DNA from: Kitasatospora purpeofusca
GTDB taxonomy: Bacteria; Actinomycetota; Actinomycetes; Streptomycetales; Streptomycetaceae
Assembly (NCBI RefSeq): GCF_000718025.1
Contig: NZ_JODS01000041.1
Location: forward strand, 27,339-91,338
Direction of reading: 5' to 3'
DNA length: 64,000 nucleotides
The notes beneath the pieces were generated by a model that was not told where the DNA came from, did not search any database, and saw nothing but the letters and a program-made list of their open reading frames with translations. How positions within the stretch are numbered: the first letter of the stretch is position 1; each line of letters opens with the position of its first letter. Made by a program: the position numbers and the translations under genes. Of this stretch, positions 17,956-26,645 are shown one piece after another.

Positions 17956-19602
17956 TCAGGCCACCCCGATGCCGTAGAAGTCGGTGTTGGCGTCGACGTC
18001 CAGGAGCAACCCGTTCACCTTGCCGTGCCGGGCGACGTCCATGGTGGCGATGTAGGCCGGGAAGGAGTACGCCTGATCGACGATCTTCCGCTGGACCTTG
18101 CGGTACAGCTCGGCGCGCTGCGCGGCGTCCACGGTCGCCTCGGCCTGGTCCAGCCAGCCGTCGATCTCGGCGTCCTTGACCCGGCTGCCGTTCGCCCCGC
18201 CGCCCCCGAACTGGGACTTGGAGTGGTAGAGGTTGCCCAGCAGGCTCGGGTCGGAGCCCTGCCAGGCGAAGGCGAACACGTCGTAGTCGCCCTTGCCGGT
18301 GCGCCCGATGGAGCCGGCGGAGTCCAGCGGCACCAGCTTCAGCTCGATGCCGACCTGCTTCAGCGCGTCCTGCACGCCCACGTCGAAGGTGTGGTTCTGG
18401 GCCGAGACGAAGGTCTGCACGTACGGCTGCTCGGCGGTGAGGCGCTTGCCGTCCTTGGTGCGGTAGCCCTCTCCGTCCCGCCCGGTCCAGCCGGCCTCGT
18501 CCAGCAGCTTCTCCGCCTTCTCCTTGCTGTACTCCCAGGCCGGCTTGGCGAACGACGGCTCGGCGCCGGGGGTGGAGGGCGCCAGCGGCCCCCAGGCCTG
18601 CTCGTACTCGCCCTGGAAGATGCCCTTGACGATCCCGGCGAAGTCGATGGCGTGCCGGACGGCCTGCCGGGCGCGCGGGTCGTCGAAGGGCGCGCGGGCG
18701 GTGTTGAGGTAGTAGGTGTAGGGGACGCCGGGGACCGCCTTGCGGACCACCTGGACGCCGTTCTGGCCGCGCAGTCCGGCCAGCCGGTTGGCGGGTATCA
18801 GCTCGGCGGCGTCGACCTGACCGGAGGTCAGGGCGCCGACCCGGGAGGCGTCCTCCTTCAGCAGCAGCACGACGATGCTCTCCAGCTTCGCCTGCCCCTG
18901 GTGGGTGGCGGTCGGCGGGGCCCAGTTGTAGTCGGACCGGCGCTTGAACACCGCCTGCTGGCCGGGCGTCACCGACTCGAAGGTGAACGGGCCGGTGCCG
19001 ACGACGAACGCGCCGCCGGAGGAGAGGTCGCCCGCGTGGTCGCGCAGTGCGACGGGGGAGTGGAAGCCGAGGAAGGTGCTCCCCACCGAGCCGAGGAAGG
19101 AGGAGTGCGGGGCGGTCAGGTGCACGGCCACCGTGCGCGGGTCGACCACCTCGGTCTCCTTGTAGGGGCCGAGCAGGCCGGCCGCCCGCTTGGACGCCGT
19201 CTTCGCCGCCGTGACGTGGTCGAAGTTCGCCTTCACGGCCGCCGCGTCGAACGGGGTGCCGTCGCTGAAGGTCACGCCGGCGCGCAGGGTGAAGGTGTAG
19301 GTGAGACCGTCGGGCGAGACCGTCCACGAATCGGCCAGCCACGGCTTGACGGTCCCGTCCGCCGCGACCGCGACCAGCGACTCCAGCACCGGGCGCAGCA
19401 GCCGCCCGGTGACGGCGGTGGACGCGGCGTGCGGGTCCCAGCTGTCGGGTTCGACGGCGGCGCCGTAGCGCAGGGTGCCGCCGCCGCTCTTCGCGGAGGG
19501 CGGGGCGGAGGAGTCGGAGCAGGCCGTGAGGACGGCGGGGCCGATGACGGCGGCGGCGGTCAGGGTGACCGGGAAGCGGAGGAAACGGCGTCTGGTGTAC
19601 AT
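17956..19602 (-). CDS. Peptide-type ABC transporter substrate-binding lipoprotein
   Basis: A 548-residue SBP family 5 (DppA/OppA) protein. The N-terminus MYTRRRFLRF looks Tat-like and ends in a lipobox, LTAC with Cys28, so it should be a membrane-anchored receptor. Family signatures include LRAGVTFSDGTPFDAAAVKANFDH and the later TYYLNTARAPFDDPRARQAVRHAID region. It is the first gene of the operon and would set transporter specificity. Despite the family name, members bind peptides, nickel, sugars or organosulfur compounds; the two monooxygenases downstream argue for a small oxidisable compound rather than a peptide nutrient. Confidence 0.92.
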   Translation of the reverse strand: MYTRRRFLRFPVTLTAAAVIGPAVLTACSDSSAPPSAKSGGGTLRYGAAVEPDSWDPHAASTAVTGRLLRPVLESLVAVAADGTVKPWLADSWTVSPDGLTYTFTLRAGVTFSDGTPFDAAAVKANFDHVTAAKTASKRAAGLLGPYKETEVVDPRTVAVHLTAPHSSFLGSVGSTFLGFHSPVALRDHAGDLSSGGAFVVGTGPFTFESVTPGQQAVFKRRSDYNWAPPTATHQGQAKLESIVVLLLKEDASRVGALTSGQVDAAELIPANRLAGLRGQNGVQVVRKAVPGVPYTYYLNTARAPFDDPRARQAVRHAIDFAGIVKGIFQGEYEQAWGPLAPSTPGAEPSFAKPAWEYSKEKAEKLLDEAGWTGRDGEGYRTKDGKRLTAEQPYVQTFVSAQNHTFDVGVQDALKQVGIELKLVPLDSAGSIGRTGKGDYDVFAFAWQGSDPSLLGNLYHSKSQFGGGGANGSRVKDAEIDGWLDQAEATVDAAQRAELYRKVQRKIVDQAYSFPAYIATMDVARHGKVNGLLLDVDANTDFYGIGVA

Positions 19603-19870
19603 GGATTCTTTCTCGATCCTGCGCGAGAGGGGGGAACGGTGGACGGCGCAGGGCCCGCCCACCCCGCGGGGGAGGCGCTGACGGCCCCGGCCACGGACGA
19701 TGCGACGAGTCTGCTGGCTCCGTCCGGATCCGAACCCCCTGACCGTCCCCCTATGCGGGCCCTCTTCCGGGGCCCGCGGGTTTGGCGGCGGGATGCTCGC
19801 GGGTGTGCTCGGTCGACGGGCTCCGACGTGGTGCGGTGCGGCCCCGGCGGCGCTGCGCGCCGTCAGGGTG
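19603..19870. other. Leader/promoter region of the ABC-monooxygenase operon
   Basis: No gene found in this stretch. It should contain the minus-strand promoter of the operon. GC-rich inverted segments occur (for example CGGGCCCTCTTCCGGGGCCCG at about 19757-19777), but no known riboswitch fold or operator is recognisable. Confidence 0.4.
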
Positions 19871-19908
19871 GTGCGGCCGTTCCGGGGAGCCTTCCGGAAC
19901 GGCCGCAC
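19871..19908 (-). terminator. Hairpin terminator after the MFS efflux gene
   Basis: A perfect 15-bp inverted repeat (GTGCGGCCGTTCCGG) with an 8-nt loop begins nine bases beyond the stop of the minus-strand MFS gene. Confidence 0.75.
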
Positions 19909-19916
19909 GGGGACCG

Positions 19917-21401
19917 TCAGATCTGCGGCACGGGGGAATCCGCAGATTCGAGGTCCGGCTCGGGGATGCTCTCGGCAGCGGCCGCGGGGCTGCGCAGGAA
20001 GAACGCGGCCACCAGGACGCCGACCCCCACGAACACGGCGCTGAGCCCGTAGGAGAGGTGGAAGCCGCCGGTGAGCGCCTCGACCTTGCTGTCGCCCTCG
20101 CCGAGCAGCGTCGCGGTGCGGGAGGCGGCGACCGTGGCGAGCACGGCGGTGCCGATCGAGGCGCCGACCTGCTGGGTGGTGTTGACCAGGCCGGAGGCGA
20201 TGCCGGCGTCGTTGGGCGAGGTGACCGACATGGCCTGGCCGATCAGCGCCGGCATGGCCGCGCCGAAGCCGAGGCCGAGCAGCACGAACGGCGGCACGAT
20301 GTCGACGAGGAAGCTGCCGTCGCTCGGCACCCGGGCCAGCAGCGCGAGCGCCGCGGCCACCAGCAGCAGGCCGACGACCAGCACCCGGCGGGGCCCGAAC
20401 CGCTGGTTCAGCTTGACCGCGAAGCCCAGCGAGACGATCGCGATGGTGACCGGCGCGGGCAGGAAGGCGAGCCCGGTCTTCAAGGCGTCGTAGCCCAGGA
20501 CGTTCTGGAAGTACAGCGCGGTGCAGAACTGGTAGCCGAACAGGCCGGCGACCATCAGGACCATGATGCCGTTGGCGCCGGAGACCGCCCGGGAGCGGAA
20601 GATGTGCAGCGGCAGCAGAGGCTTGGCCGCGTACGCCTGGCGGACCACGAAACCGGCCAGCAGCGCCAGCGAGCCGGCCAGCAGGCCCAGCGTGCGGCCG
20701 TCGCCCCAGGTGTACTCCTCGGCCTTGATGATCGTGTAGACCAGCAGCATCAGACCGCCGGTGGCGAGCACCGAGCCGACCAGGTCGGCGCCCTCGCGCA
20801 GCCCCGCTCCCTTCCCGCCGGGCACCACGCTCTGCGTCAGCACGAGCGCCACCAGGCCGATCGGCACGTTGACGTAGAACACCCACGGCCAGCTGAAGCT
20901 CTGGGTCAGCACGCCGCCCAGGATCAGGCCCAGCGAGGCGCCGGCCGCGGAGACGAAGGCGTACGCCGCCAGTGCCTTGCCGCGCTCGCCGGCGTCGGGG
21001 AACAGGGTGATGATCATGCCCAGGACGACGGCCGAGGCGAGTGCCCCGCCGACCCCCTGGACGAACCGGAACACCACCAGTGCCGTCGAGGAGGAGGACA
21101 GGCCGCAGGCCAGCGAGGCGACCGTGAACAGGCCCAGACCCGCGCTGAAGACGCGGCGGCCTCCGAGCAGGTCGCCCAGTCGGCCGGAGAGCAGCAGCAG
21201 CCCGGCGAACGCGATGAGGTAGGCGTTGACGACCCAGGCCAGGCCGGACTGGGTGAAGCCGAGGTCGGTCTGGATGGTCGGCAGGGCGACGGTCACGATC
21301 GAACCGTCGAGGATGATCATCAGGTTGCCGGTGCAGAGGACCCCCAGTGCCAACCAGCGTGACCTGGAAGGCTGGAGGGACGGCGGGGCTTGCGTGGTCA
21401 T
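19917..21401 (-). CDS. MFS drug efflux transporter, DHA2 (EmrB/QacA) family
   Basis: A 494-residue membrane protein with 14 predicted helices. Markers are the first-helix motif NLMIILDGSIVTVALPTIQTDLG, motif A GRLGDLLGGRRVF, and motif C-like LILGGVLTQSFSWPWVFYVNVP. DHA2 pumps export drugs and toxic metabolites by proton antiport. It is divergent from an HxlR regulator 126 bp away, a common arrangement in which the regulator represses the pump until an effector appears. It may export a cluster product or an unrelated toxicant. Confidence 0.93.
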   Translation of the reverse strand: MTTQAPPSLQPSRSRWLALGVLCTGNLMIILDGSIVTVALPTIQTDLGFTQSGLAWVVNAYLIAFAGLLLLSGRLGDLLGGRRVFSAGLGLFTVASLACGLSSSSTALVVFRFVQGVGGALASAVVLGMIITLFPDAGERGKALAAYAFVSAAGASLGLILGGVLTQSFSWPWVFYVNVPIGLVALVLTQSVVPGGKGAGLREGADLVGSVLATGGLMLLVYTIIKAEEYTWGDGRTLGLLAGSLALLAGFVVRQAYAAKPLLPLHIFRSRAVSGANGIMVLMVAGLFGYQFCTALYFQNVLGYDALKTGLAFLPAPVTIAIVSLGFAVKLNQRFGPRRVLVVGLLLVAAALALLARVPSDGSFLVDIVPPFVLLGLGFGAAMPALIGQAMSVTSPNDAGIASGLVNTTQQVGASIGTAVLATVAASRTATLLGEGDSKVEALTGGFHLSYGLSAVFVGVGVLVAAFFLRSPAAAAESIPEPDLESADSPVPQI

Positions 21402-21527
21402 CGGAGGAGTCCTTCGGGGGAATGGCCGGGGAGGGGCGCCCGGTGGCGCCCGCGCTCCCTGAGGGCACTTCTTGTTACAGCGACCATCCTGTGTGACCAT
21501 CAAGTCCCACCGTAAGGAGGCACTTTC
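21402..21527. promoter_or_regulatory. Divergent promoter region between MFS pump and HxlR regulator
   Basis: This 126-bp gap contains the HxlR ribosome site AAGGAGG at 21514-21520 and, on the other side, the MFS leader. It should hold both promoters and the HxlR operator, but no symmetric site stands out. Confidence 0.4.
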
Positions 21528-21953
21528 ATGTTCCTGGGGAACAACGATGTGATCGAGGACCTCGAGGAGGCCGACCTCGACGACCCGGCCCCCGCCCGCG
21601 AGGCGTGCACCGTCCTGGAGGCGCTCAACCGCATCAGCGGCAAGTGGGCGATCGGGATCCTGCTCAACCTCAGCCACGGTCCGGTCCGCTTCACCGAACT
21701 CGAACGGTCCGTACCCGGAATCAGCCGCCGTATGCTCACCCTGACGCTGCGGAACCTCGAACGCGACGGACTGATCGAGCGCACCGTCTACGCGACCGTG
21801 CCGCCCAAGGTGGAGTACCGCGGCACCGAGATGGCCGACGAGCTCTACGCCTCCCTCAAGGGCCTCACCGCCTGGGCGGAGCGCCACCGCGACGCCATCG
21901 CCCGCTCGCGCGACTCCTACGACCGGGAGCAGGCGGCGGCCGGACTGGGTTGA
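21528..21953 (+). CDS. HxlR-family winged-helix regulator
   Basis: A 141-residue protein with the HxlR signature: EACTVLEALNRISGKWAIGIL, FTELERSVPGISRRMLTLTLRNLERDGLI, and a wing ending PPKVEYRGTEMADEL. HxlR proteins sense aldehydes, quinones or oxidants, often through a single Cys; the only Cys lies near the N-terminus (EACTVL), where redox-sensing members carry it. A strong AAGGAGG site precedes ATG 21528. Divergent from the MFS pump, which it most likely controls. Confidence 0.93.
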   Translation: MFLGNNDVIEDLEEADLDDPAPAREACTVLEALNRISGKWAIGILLNLSHGPVRFTELERSVPGISRRMLTLTLRNLERDGLIERTVYATVPPKVEYRGTEMADELYASLKGLTAWAERHRDAIARSRDSYDREQAAAGLG

Positions 21954-22005
21954 CGGCGGCCGGACGGCGAGCCCGTCCGTAATGCCCCCGGTCGGTGGTG
22001 CCGGG

Positions 22006-22260
22006 TCAGATCCACTTCCGCGCACGGGCCGCGAGCGCAGCCTGGAACCGGTTCGCCGCTCCCAGCCGCCGCATCAGCGTCGAGACATGACTCCGGTACG
22101 TCCGGAGCGACATGTCGAGTTCCCGGGCGCCGATCTCGTCCTTGTCGACGCGTGCCATGGCGTGGAGCACCTGCCGCTCGACCTCGCCCGGCAGTTCCTC
22201 CTCGACGCGGCAGGACTGCGACCACTGGTGCTCGAAGAGGGCCGGCAGAAGGCCGGGGGC
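22006..22260 (-). pseudogene. Remnant of a LuxR-type regulator (C-terminal HTH only)
   Basis: On the minus strand an open frame ends at the TGA complement 22006-22008 and encodes a helix-turn-helix tail: VEEELPGEVERQVLHAMAR, ELDMSLRTYRSHVSTLMRRL, then ANRFQAALAARARKWI. This is the C-terminus of the Streptomyces LuxR/TrmB-like regulators. The frame stays open upstream, but the sequence loses any resemblance to the family and has no good start, so only the last 80 or so residues of an originally longer gene seem to remain. Confidence 0.6.
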
Positions 22261-22417
22261 GGTCGGTGCCGGACTCCCCGCTGGTCGCCCGTGGCACCCG
22301 AGAGGGTCGCGACGCCGGACCCGCCTACCGGGGCCGACGGTGCCCGGGCCCTTACACTGGCGGCCCGCCGCGTCGTCGGCGGCCGCCCCGCCAGCCGCCT
22401 TCCCGAGGAGCCCGCCG

Positions 22418-23122
22418 GTGCACTCCTGGCTCTCCGAACGCCGCCGCTCGGCCGCGAGCCTGCTGGTCGCGGCCGTCGCGGCGGCCGTGCTCGTCCTGCT
22501 GGTGGCGCTCCACGAGGGGGCGGCCCTGCTGTCCGGGGCGGATGTCGCCGTCCTGGTGCTGTTCGCCTATCTGTCGGCCTATCTGACCGCCACCCTGCTG
22601 GCCTTCGCCGGTGCCTCGCCGGAGCGGATCCGGGACTGGGCGCGGCGTTCCGAGCGCGGCACCGTCGTGCAGCGCTACCTGCTCGGCAGCGCCCCGGGGC
22701 CGGGGGTGTCGGTCTTCGTGGCGGCGGCCGCGCTGGTGGTGTCCCTGGTCTGGCGCCCCGGCCATCTGGGGTCGGCGCTCCTGGTCGGTGTCCGGGTGGC
22801 GATCGCGCTCGCGCTGGTCGTCGAGGCCTGGGTGTGCGTGCTCGTCTCCTTCGCGGTCGCCTTCCACGCCGACAACCTGGTGGAGGACGAACGCGCGCTG
22901 GAGTTCCCGGGCAGCGGGACCGGCACCGGGGACGGGGCGGAGTCCGCCGTCTGGGCCGACTACATGTACTTCGCCGTGTCCGTCATGACGACCTTCGGCA
23001 CCACCGACGTCAATGTGACCTCCCGGGAGATGCGGCGCACGGTGGCGGCCAACGCCGTCATCGCCTTCGTCTTCAACACGGTGACGGTGGCGAGCCTGGT
23101 CTCGGCGCTCGACCGGGGCTGA
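22418..23122 (+). CDS. DUF1345 membrane protein
   Basis: A 234-residue protein with about five hydrophobic helices and the DUF1345 C-terminal signature: AVWADYMYFAVSVMTTFGTTDVN, then SREMRRTVAANAVIAFVFNTV. The function of the family is unknown; its YxYFSxTxxxT-like segment recalls ion-channel pore regions, but this is only a resemblance. The start GTG 22418 is preceded by GAGGAG at a proper distance. It stands alone between a regulator remnant and a convergent SDR gene. Confidence 0.8.
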   Translation: MHSWLSERRRSAASLLVAAVAAAVLVLLVALHEGAALLSGADVAVLVLFAYLSAYLTATLLAFAGASPERIRDWARRSERGTVVQRYLLGSAPGPGVSVFVAAAALVVSLVWRPGHLGSALLVGVRVAIALALVVEAWVCVLVSFAVAFHADNLVEDERALEFPGSGTGTGDGAESAVWADYMYFAVSVMTTFGTTDVNVTSREMRRTVAANAVIAFVFNTVTVASLVSALDRG

Positions 23123-23150
23123 GAGCCGCACCCCGGCGGCCGGAGGCCGG

Positions 23151-23900
23151 TCACCTGGCCTCGGCGAGCCGGTGCGCGTCGGCCCCGGCCGGGAAGCGGA
23201 GCTGCCCGGTGGTGTCGTGCACCGCCCGCCACACCGCCTCGGCCACGTCCTCCTCGGTGGTGAACAGTTCTTGCGAGGTGAAGCCGGCCATCACCCGGTC
23301 GGCCCACTCGGCGTAGGGTGCCGGGACCGCGGCGCCGGCCGCGCCGTCGGCGGTGGCCCGCCGTGCGAAGTTCGTCGTGAGGCAGGCCCCCGGCTGGACC
23401 GTCGCGGCCCTGACCCCGAACGGCGCGAGTTCGAGCGCGAGCGACGCGGTGAACCCCTCGACGGCGGCCTTGCTGGCCTTGTACAGCGCGGAGAGCGGCA
23501 TATGGCCGAGCACCACGCTGGAGGTCACGTTGACCACCACGCCGCTCCCGCGCTCCCGGAACCCGGGCAGCACCGCCTGGGTGGTGGCCATGGCACCGAA
23601 GGTGTTGGTCTCGAACACCTCCCGCACCCGGGCCATCGGCGTCCCCTCGAACACCCCGATCGCCGGGATGCCCGCGTTGTTGACCAGGACGTCGACGGGC
23701 CCCGCGGCCTCGAGGGCGGCGGCGATGCTCTCGGGCCGGGTCACGTCGAGCTCGACGACGCGCAGGCTCTCGGAGACCGGGAGCGCGTCCGGGCGCGGTG
23801 TGCGCACGGCCGCGACGACCTGCCAACCCCGGGCGTGGAAGTACAGGGCTGTCCGCCGGCCGTACCCGGACGACGCGCCGGTGATCAGGATGGTGTCCAT
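23151..23900 (-). CDS. Short-chain dehydrogenase/reductase (classical SDR)
   Basis: A 249-residue Rossmann-fold oxidoreductase. TGASSGYG (residues 7-14) is the cofactor motif, LVNNAGIPAIG the NNAG motif, SSVVLGHMPLSALYKASK holds the catalytic Ser and YxxxK. The basic residue in AAVRTPRP after the second strand favours NADPH. It lies 139 bp downstream of, and on the same strand as, an AraC regulator, which may control it. Substrate unknown; the closest type is the group of oxidoreductases annotated as acting on ketones or short alcohols. Confidence 0.92.
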   Translation of the reverse strand: MDTILITGASSGYGRRTALYFHARGWQVVAAVRTPRPDALPVSESLRVVELDVTRPESIAAALEAAGPVDVLVNNAGIPAIGVFEGTPMARVREVFETNTFGAMATTQAVLPGFRERGSGVVVNVTSSVVLGHMPLSALYKASKAAVEGFTASLALELAPFGVRAATVQPGACLTTNFARRATADGAAGAAVPAPYAEWADRVMAGFTSQELFTTEEDVAEAVWRAVHDTTGQLRFPAGADAHRLAEAR

Positions 23901-24039
23901 CGGGAATCCTCTGCTCGGAAGGGCCCGTGTCCGCGGAACTCCGCGCCACGGAAGAGCGACTGGTTCCAGTGAACCGCCCTGACCTGCGGCGATGGAAGAA
24001 CGATCCTCCCGTCCCCTTGCCCGATCCTCCCGCCGCCGC

Positions 24040-24942
24040 TCACGGGAGGACGGCCGCCGGGGCACCCCCGTCCTCCCGCAGTCGGGCGGCGTCCCGGCTC
24101 GGCGCCTCGCCGAACTGCCGCCGGTACTCGCGGCTGAACTGCGAGGCGCTGTCGTACCCCACCCGTCGCCCCACCCCGGTCACGTCCCCGGGGTGGGTGG
24201 CGAGCAGCAGCCGCGCCTCCTGGAGCCGGATCTGCTTCTGGAACTGGATCGGGCTCATCGCCGTCACCGCCTGGAAGTTGCGGTAGAAGGCGGAGGCGCT
24301 CAGACCGGACAGCCTGGCCACGTCCTCGACCCGGAACGGTTCGGCGTAGTGCTCGCGGATCCAGCGCACGGCGCGCGAGACATGGCTCAGCCCCGAGTCT
24401 GCGAGACCGAGTTGACGCACCGTCGCGCCCTGTTCCCCGGTGATCAGCCGCCACAGGATCTCCCGCTTCACCAGTGGGGCGAGCACGGCCCGGTCGCGCG
24501 GTTCGTCCAGCAGGCGCAGCAGCCGGACCACCGCGTCGAGCAGGGCCTCGGAGGCGTCGCCGACGGCGATCCCCGACGGTGCGCCCGTGTCGCGGGGGAC
24601 GTCCCCGGGCCCGGCCCGGAGCAGCAGTTCGGCGATCACCGACGGCTCCAGCAGCAGTCCGACGCCCAGCGCCGGCCGGTCGGGTCCGATCCCGGTGAAC
24701 TGCCCGGTGACCGGCAGGTCGACGGAGGCGACCAGGTACTGCCCGGCGCCGTAGGTGTAGACCCGGTCGCCGAGCGCCAGGCGTTTGGCGCCCTGGGCGA
24801 TGACCGCGAACACGGTTCCGGACATGGCGGGCGCCGGGAGACCCGGCCGGTCGACCCGGGAGACCAGCACGCCGTCGAGGGCGGTGGTCGAGTCCGGGCG
24901 GGCGTGCCGGGCGACCAGGGTGCGCAGTTCGTCGAGGGACAT
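24040..24942 (-). CDS. AraC-family regulator with AraC_N (cupin-like) domain
   Basis: A 300-residue protein: the N-terminal AraC_N effector domain includes AVIAQGAKRLALGDRVYTYGAGQYLV, and the C-terminal double HTH includes IREHYAEPFRVEDVARLSGLSASAFYRNF and the conserved GYDSASQFSREYRRQFG. ATG 24942 is in frame with the whole domain. The gene sits between an SDR (same strand, downstream) and a divergent ABM-monooxygenase/esterase pair 142 bp away, the likely targets. Confidence 0.93.
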   Translation of the reverse strand: MSLDELRTLVARHARPDSTTALDGVLVSRVDRPGLPAPAMSGTVFAVIAQGAKRLALGDRVYTYGAGQYLVASVDLPVTGQFTGIGPDRPALGVGLLLEPSVIAELLLRAGPGDVPRDTGAPSGIAVGDASEALLDAVVRLLRLLDEPRDRAVLAPLVKREILWRLITGEQGATVRQLGLADSGLSHVSRAVRWIREHYAEPFRVEDVARLSGLSASAFYRNFQAVTAMSPIQFQKQIRLQEARLLLATHPGDVTGVGRRVGYDSASQFSREYRRQFGEAPSRDAARLREDGGAPAAVLP

Positions 24943-25084
24943 GTGCCCATTCCAGCACCGCCCGGGCCCTTCTTCCCGTCGGCGCGAGGATCGGGCAAGG
25001 GCGGGCGAGCATCGCCCTAACGTTCGCGCGGGGCATCCCGGTTGACTGGAACCACTGCACCCCCTCACCGGAAGGACCGCTCCG

Positions 25085-25405
25085 ATGGCCGTCAGTTACG
25101 GGTTCCACGCCACCATGACCGCCCGGCCGGGCCTCGGCGAACGCCTCGCCGAACTGCTGCTGACCGGACTCGACCGGGGCAACCCCGGGGCCGACGAGCA
25201 CTGCCTCGTCTACCTGGTCTCGCGCTCGGCCGCCGACCCGGACCGCGTCCACGTCGTCGAGGGCTGGACGAGCGAGGCGGACCACCACCGGGTGTTCGCC
25301 GGCGAGCCGGCCCGGGCCCTTCTCGCCCGCGTCGGTGAACTCCTGGCCGGGGAAGCGGAGTTCTCCGACCTCGTGCCGGTCGGTGGCAGGGCCGCCGCAC
25401 ACTGA
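25085..25405 (+). CDS. ABM-domain monooxygenase-like protein
   Basis: A 106-residue dimeric alpha-beta-barrel protein of the antibiotic biosynthesis monooxygenase (YgiN-like) family: YGFHATMTARPGLGERLAELL, then VYLVSRSAADPDRVHVVEGWTSEADHHRVF. Members are cofactor-free quinol oxygenases or heme-degrading enzymes, and many are uncharacterised. A GGAAGGA site precedes ATG 25085. It starts a likely two-gene unit with the esterase, divergent from the AraC regulator. Confidence 0.85.
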   Translation: MAVSYGFHATMTARPGLGERLAELLLTGLDRGNPGADEHCLVYLVSRSAADPDRVHVVEGWTSEADHHRVFAGEPARALLARVGELLAGEAEFSDLVPVGGRAAAH

Positions 25406-25449
25406 CCGCTCCCGTCCCCGGATCCTCTCCTCGAAAGGCCGTACCGACC

Positions 25450-26412
25450 ATGAGCACCGCCCGACCCGCGCTCGACCCCGAACTGCGCGATTTCCTCGCC
25501 CGGATGCCCCTGCCGTCCGGGCCCGGCTCCGACACGCTGGCCGGGCTGCGCCGCCTGGCCGTGGCCCCGGTCGAACCGCTGCTCGCCCACCGGAGCGTCG
25601 AGCGGCGGGAGTTCACCGTCCCCGCCGCCGACGGCACCGGGATCCCGCTGACGGTCCTCGCGCCGGCCGACCACGACGGCACGGGTGCGGCCGCGCCGTG
25701 CGTCTACTGGATGCACGGCGGTGGGATGGTCATGGGCGACCGTTTCTCCCAGCTCGACATCCCCTTGGAGTGGCTGGACGAGTTCGGCGTCGTCGTCGCG
25801 ACCGTCGACTACCGGCTCGCTCCGGAGCACGAGGGTCCGGTCGTCGCCGGGGACTGCTACCGGGGACTGTGCTGGATCGCCGAGAACGCCGCCGAGTTGG
25901 GGATCGACCCCGACCGGATCGTGGTCGCGGGTGCCAGTGCGGGCGGGGGCCTCGCCGCCGGCGTCGCCCTGCGGGCCCGTGACCGCGGCACCCCGGCGGT
26001 GGCCGGTCAGATCCTGGTCTGCCCCATGCTGGACCACCGCGGCACCACCGTCTCCAGCCGTCAGTACTCCGGCGTTCCGGGCGTCTGGACCGGGGAGATG
26101 AACGCCTTCGCCTGGCGCTCCGTTCTCGGCGCGACGCCCGCCGACGAGGTGTCCCCGTACGTGTCGCCCGCCCGCGCCGAGGATCTCGGCGGTCTGCCCG
26201 CCGCCTGTCTCGACAGCGGCTCGGCCGAGGTCTTCCGCGACGAGTGCACCGACTACGCCACCCGCCTCTGGGCGGCCGGTGGGGACGCCGAGCTCCATGT
26301 GTGGGCCGGGGGCTGCCACGGGTTCGACGCCCTCCACCCCCGGGCGGAGCTCTCGGTCACGGCCCGCCGCACCCGCACCGCCTGGCTCGCCCGGCTGCTG
26401 TCCCGGATCTGA
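25450..26412 (+). CDS. Alpha/beta hydrolase, hormone-sensitive-lipase family esterase
   Basis: A 320-residue carboxylesterase. The oxyanion-hole motif HGGG (about residues 88-91), nucleophile motif GASAGG (about 160-165, Ser162), the acid Asp in the SGSAEVFRDE region and the catalytic His in GGCHGFD mark the HSL family. No signal peptide, so cytoplasmic. It follows the ABM gene by 44 bp and is probably co-expressed with it under the AraC regulator. Substrate unknown; family members hydrolyse short acyl esters, including esters of aromatic compounds. Confidence 0.92.
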   Translation: MSTARPALDPELRDFLARMPLPSGPGSDTLAGLRRLAVAPVEPLLAHRSVERREFTVPAADGTGIPLTVLAPADHDGTGAAAPCVYWMHGGGMVMGDRFSQLDIPLEWLDEFGVVVATVDYRLAPEHEGPVVAGDCYRGLCWIAENAAELGIDPDRIVVAGASAGGGLAAGVALRARDRGTPAVAGQILVCPMLDHRGTTVSSRQYSGVPGVWTGEMNAFAWRSVLGATPADEVSPYVSPARAEDLGGLPAACLDSGSAEVFRDECTDYATRLWAAGGDAELHVWAGGCHGFDALHPRAELSVTARRTRTAWLARLLSRI

Positions 26413-26466
26413 TGCCCGGCCCCGACCCCTGGAATCCGCCGGTCACGGCGTTCGGCGGGAAGGGAC

Positions 26467-26508
26467 TTCGCGCTCGACGGCCACGAACTACGGTCCGTCG
26501 AGCGCGAA
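26467..26508. terminator. Hairpin terminator between esterase and Sua5-like genes
   Basis: A perfect 14-bp inverted repeat (TTCGCGCTCGACGG) with a 14-nt loop; a second, outer inverted repeat (CCCCTGGAA at 26427 with TTCCAGGGG at 26513) encloses it. Lies between convergent genes. Confidence 0.7.
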
Positions 26509-26581
26509 TCCGTTCCAGGGGCGGCGGCCGAGGGCCGGCCGGAGTTCGTCCCCGGCCGTCAGCGGCTCCGGCTGTCACCGT

Positions 26582-26645
26582 CCTCGGCCGTTACCGTCCC
26601 CGGCCGTTACCGTCCCCGGCCGTTACCGTCCCCGGCCGTTCCCGA
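26582..26645. repeat. 16-bp tandem repeat, four copies, across a stop codon
   Basis: Four head-to-tail copies of a 16-bp unit near CCCCGGCCGTTACCGT; the first and last have one or two changes. The minus-strand Sua5-like gene ends inside it, with its TAA supplied by one copy, so repeat-number changes would alter the C-terminus (GNGRGR). Confidence 0.85.

Noticed and set aside
19603..19870. Riboswitch before the ABC operon
   Set aside because: GC-rich hairpins are present but no conserved core of a known riboswitch class (SAM, cobalamin, T-box) could be matched.
26582..26645. Short CRISPR-like array
   Set aside because: The 16-bp units are contiguous with no spacers and lie inside a coding end.
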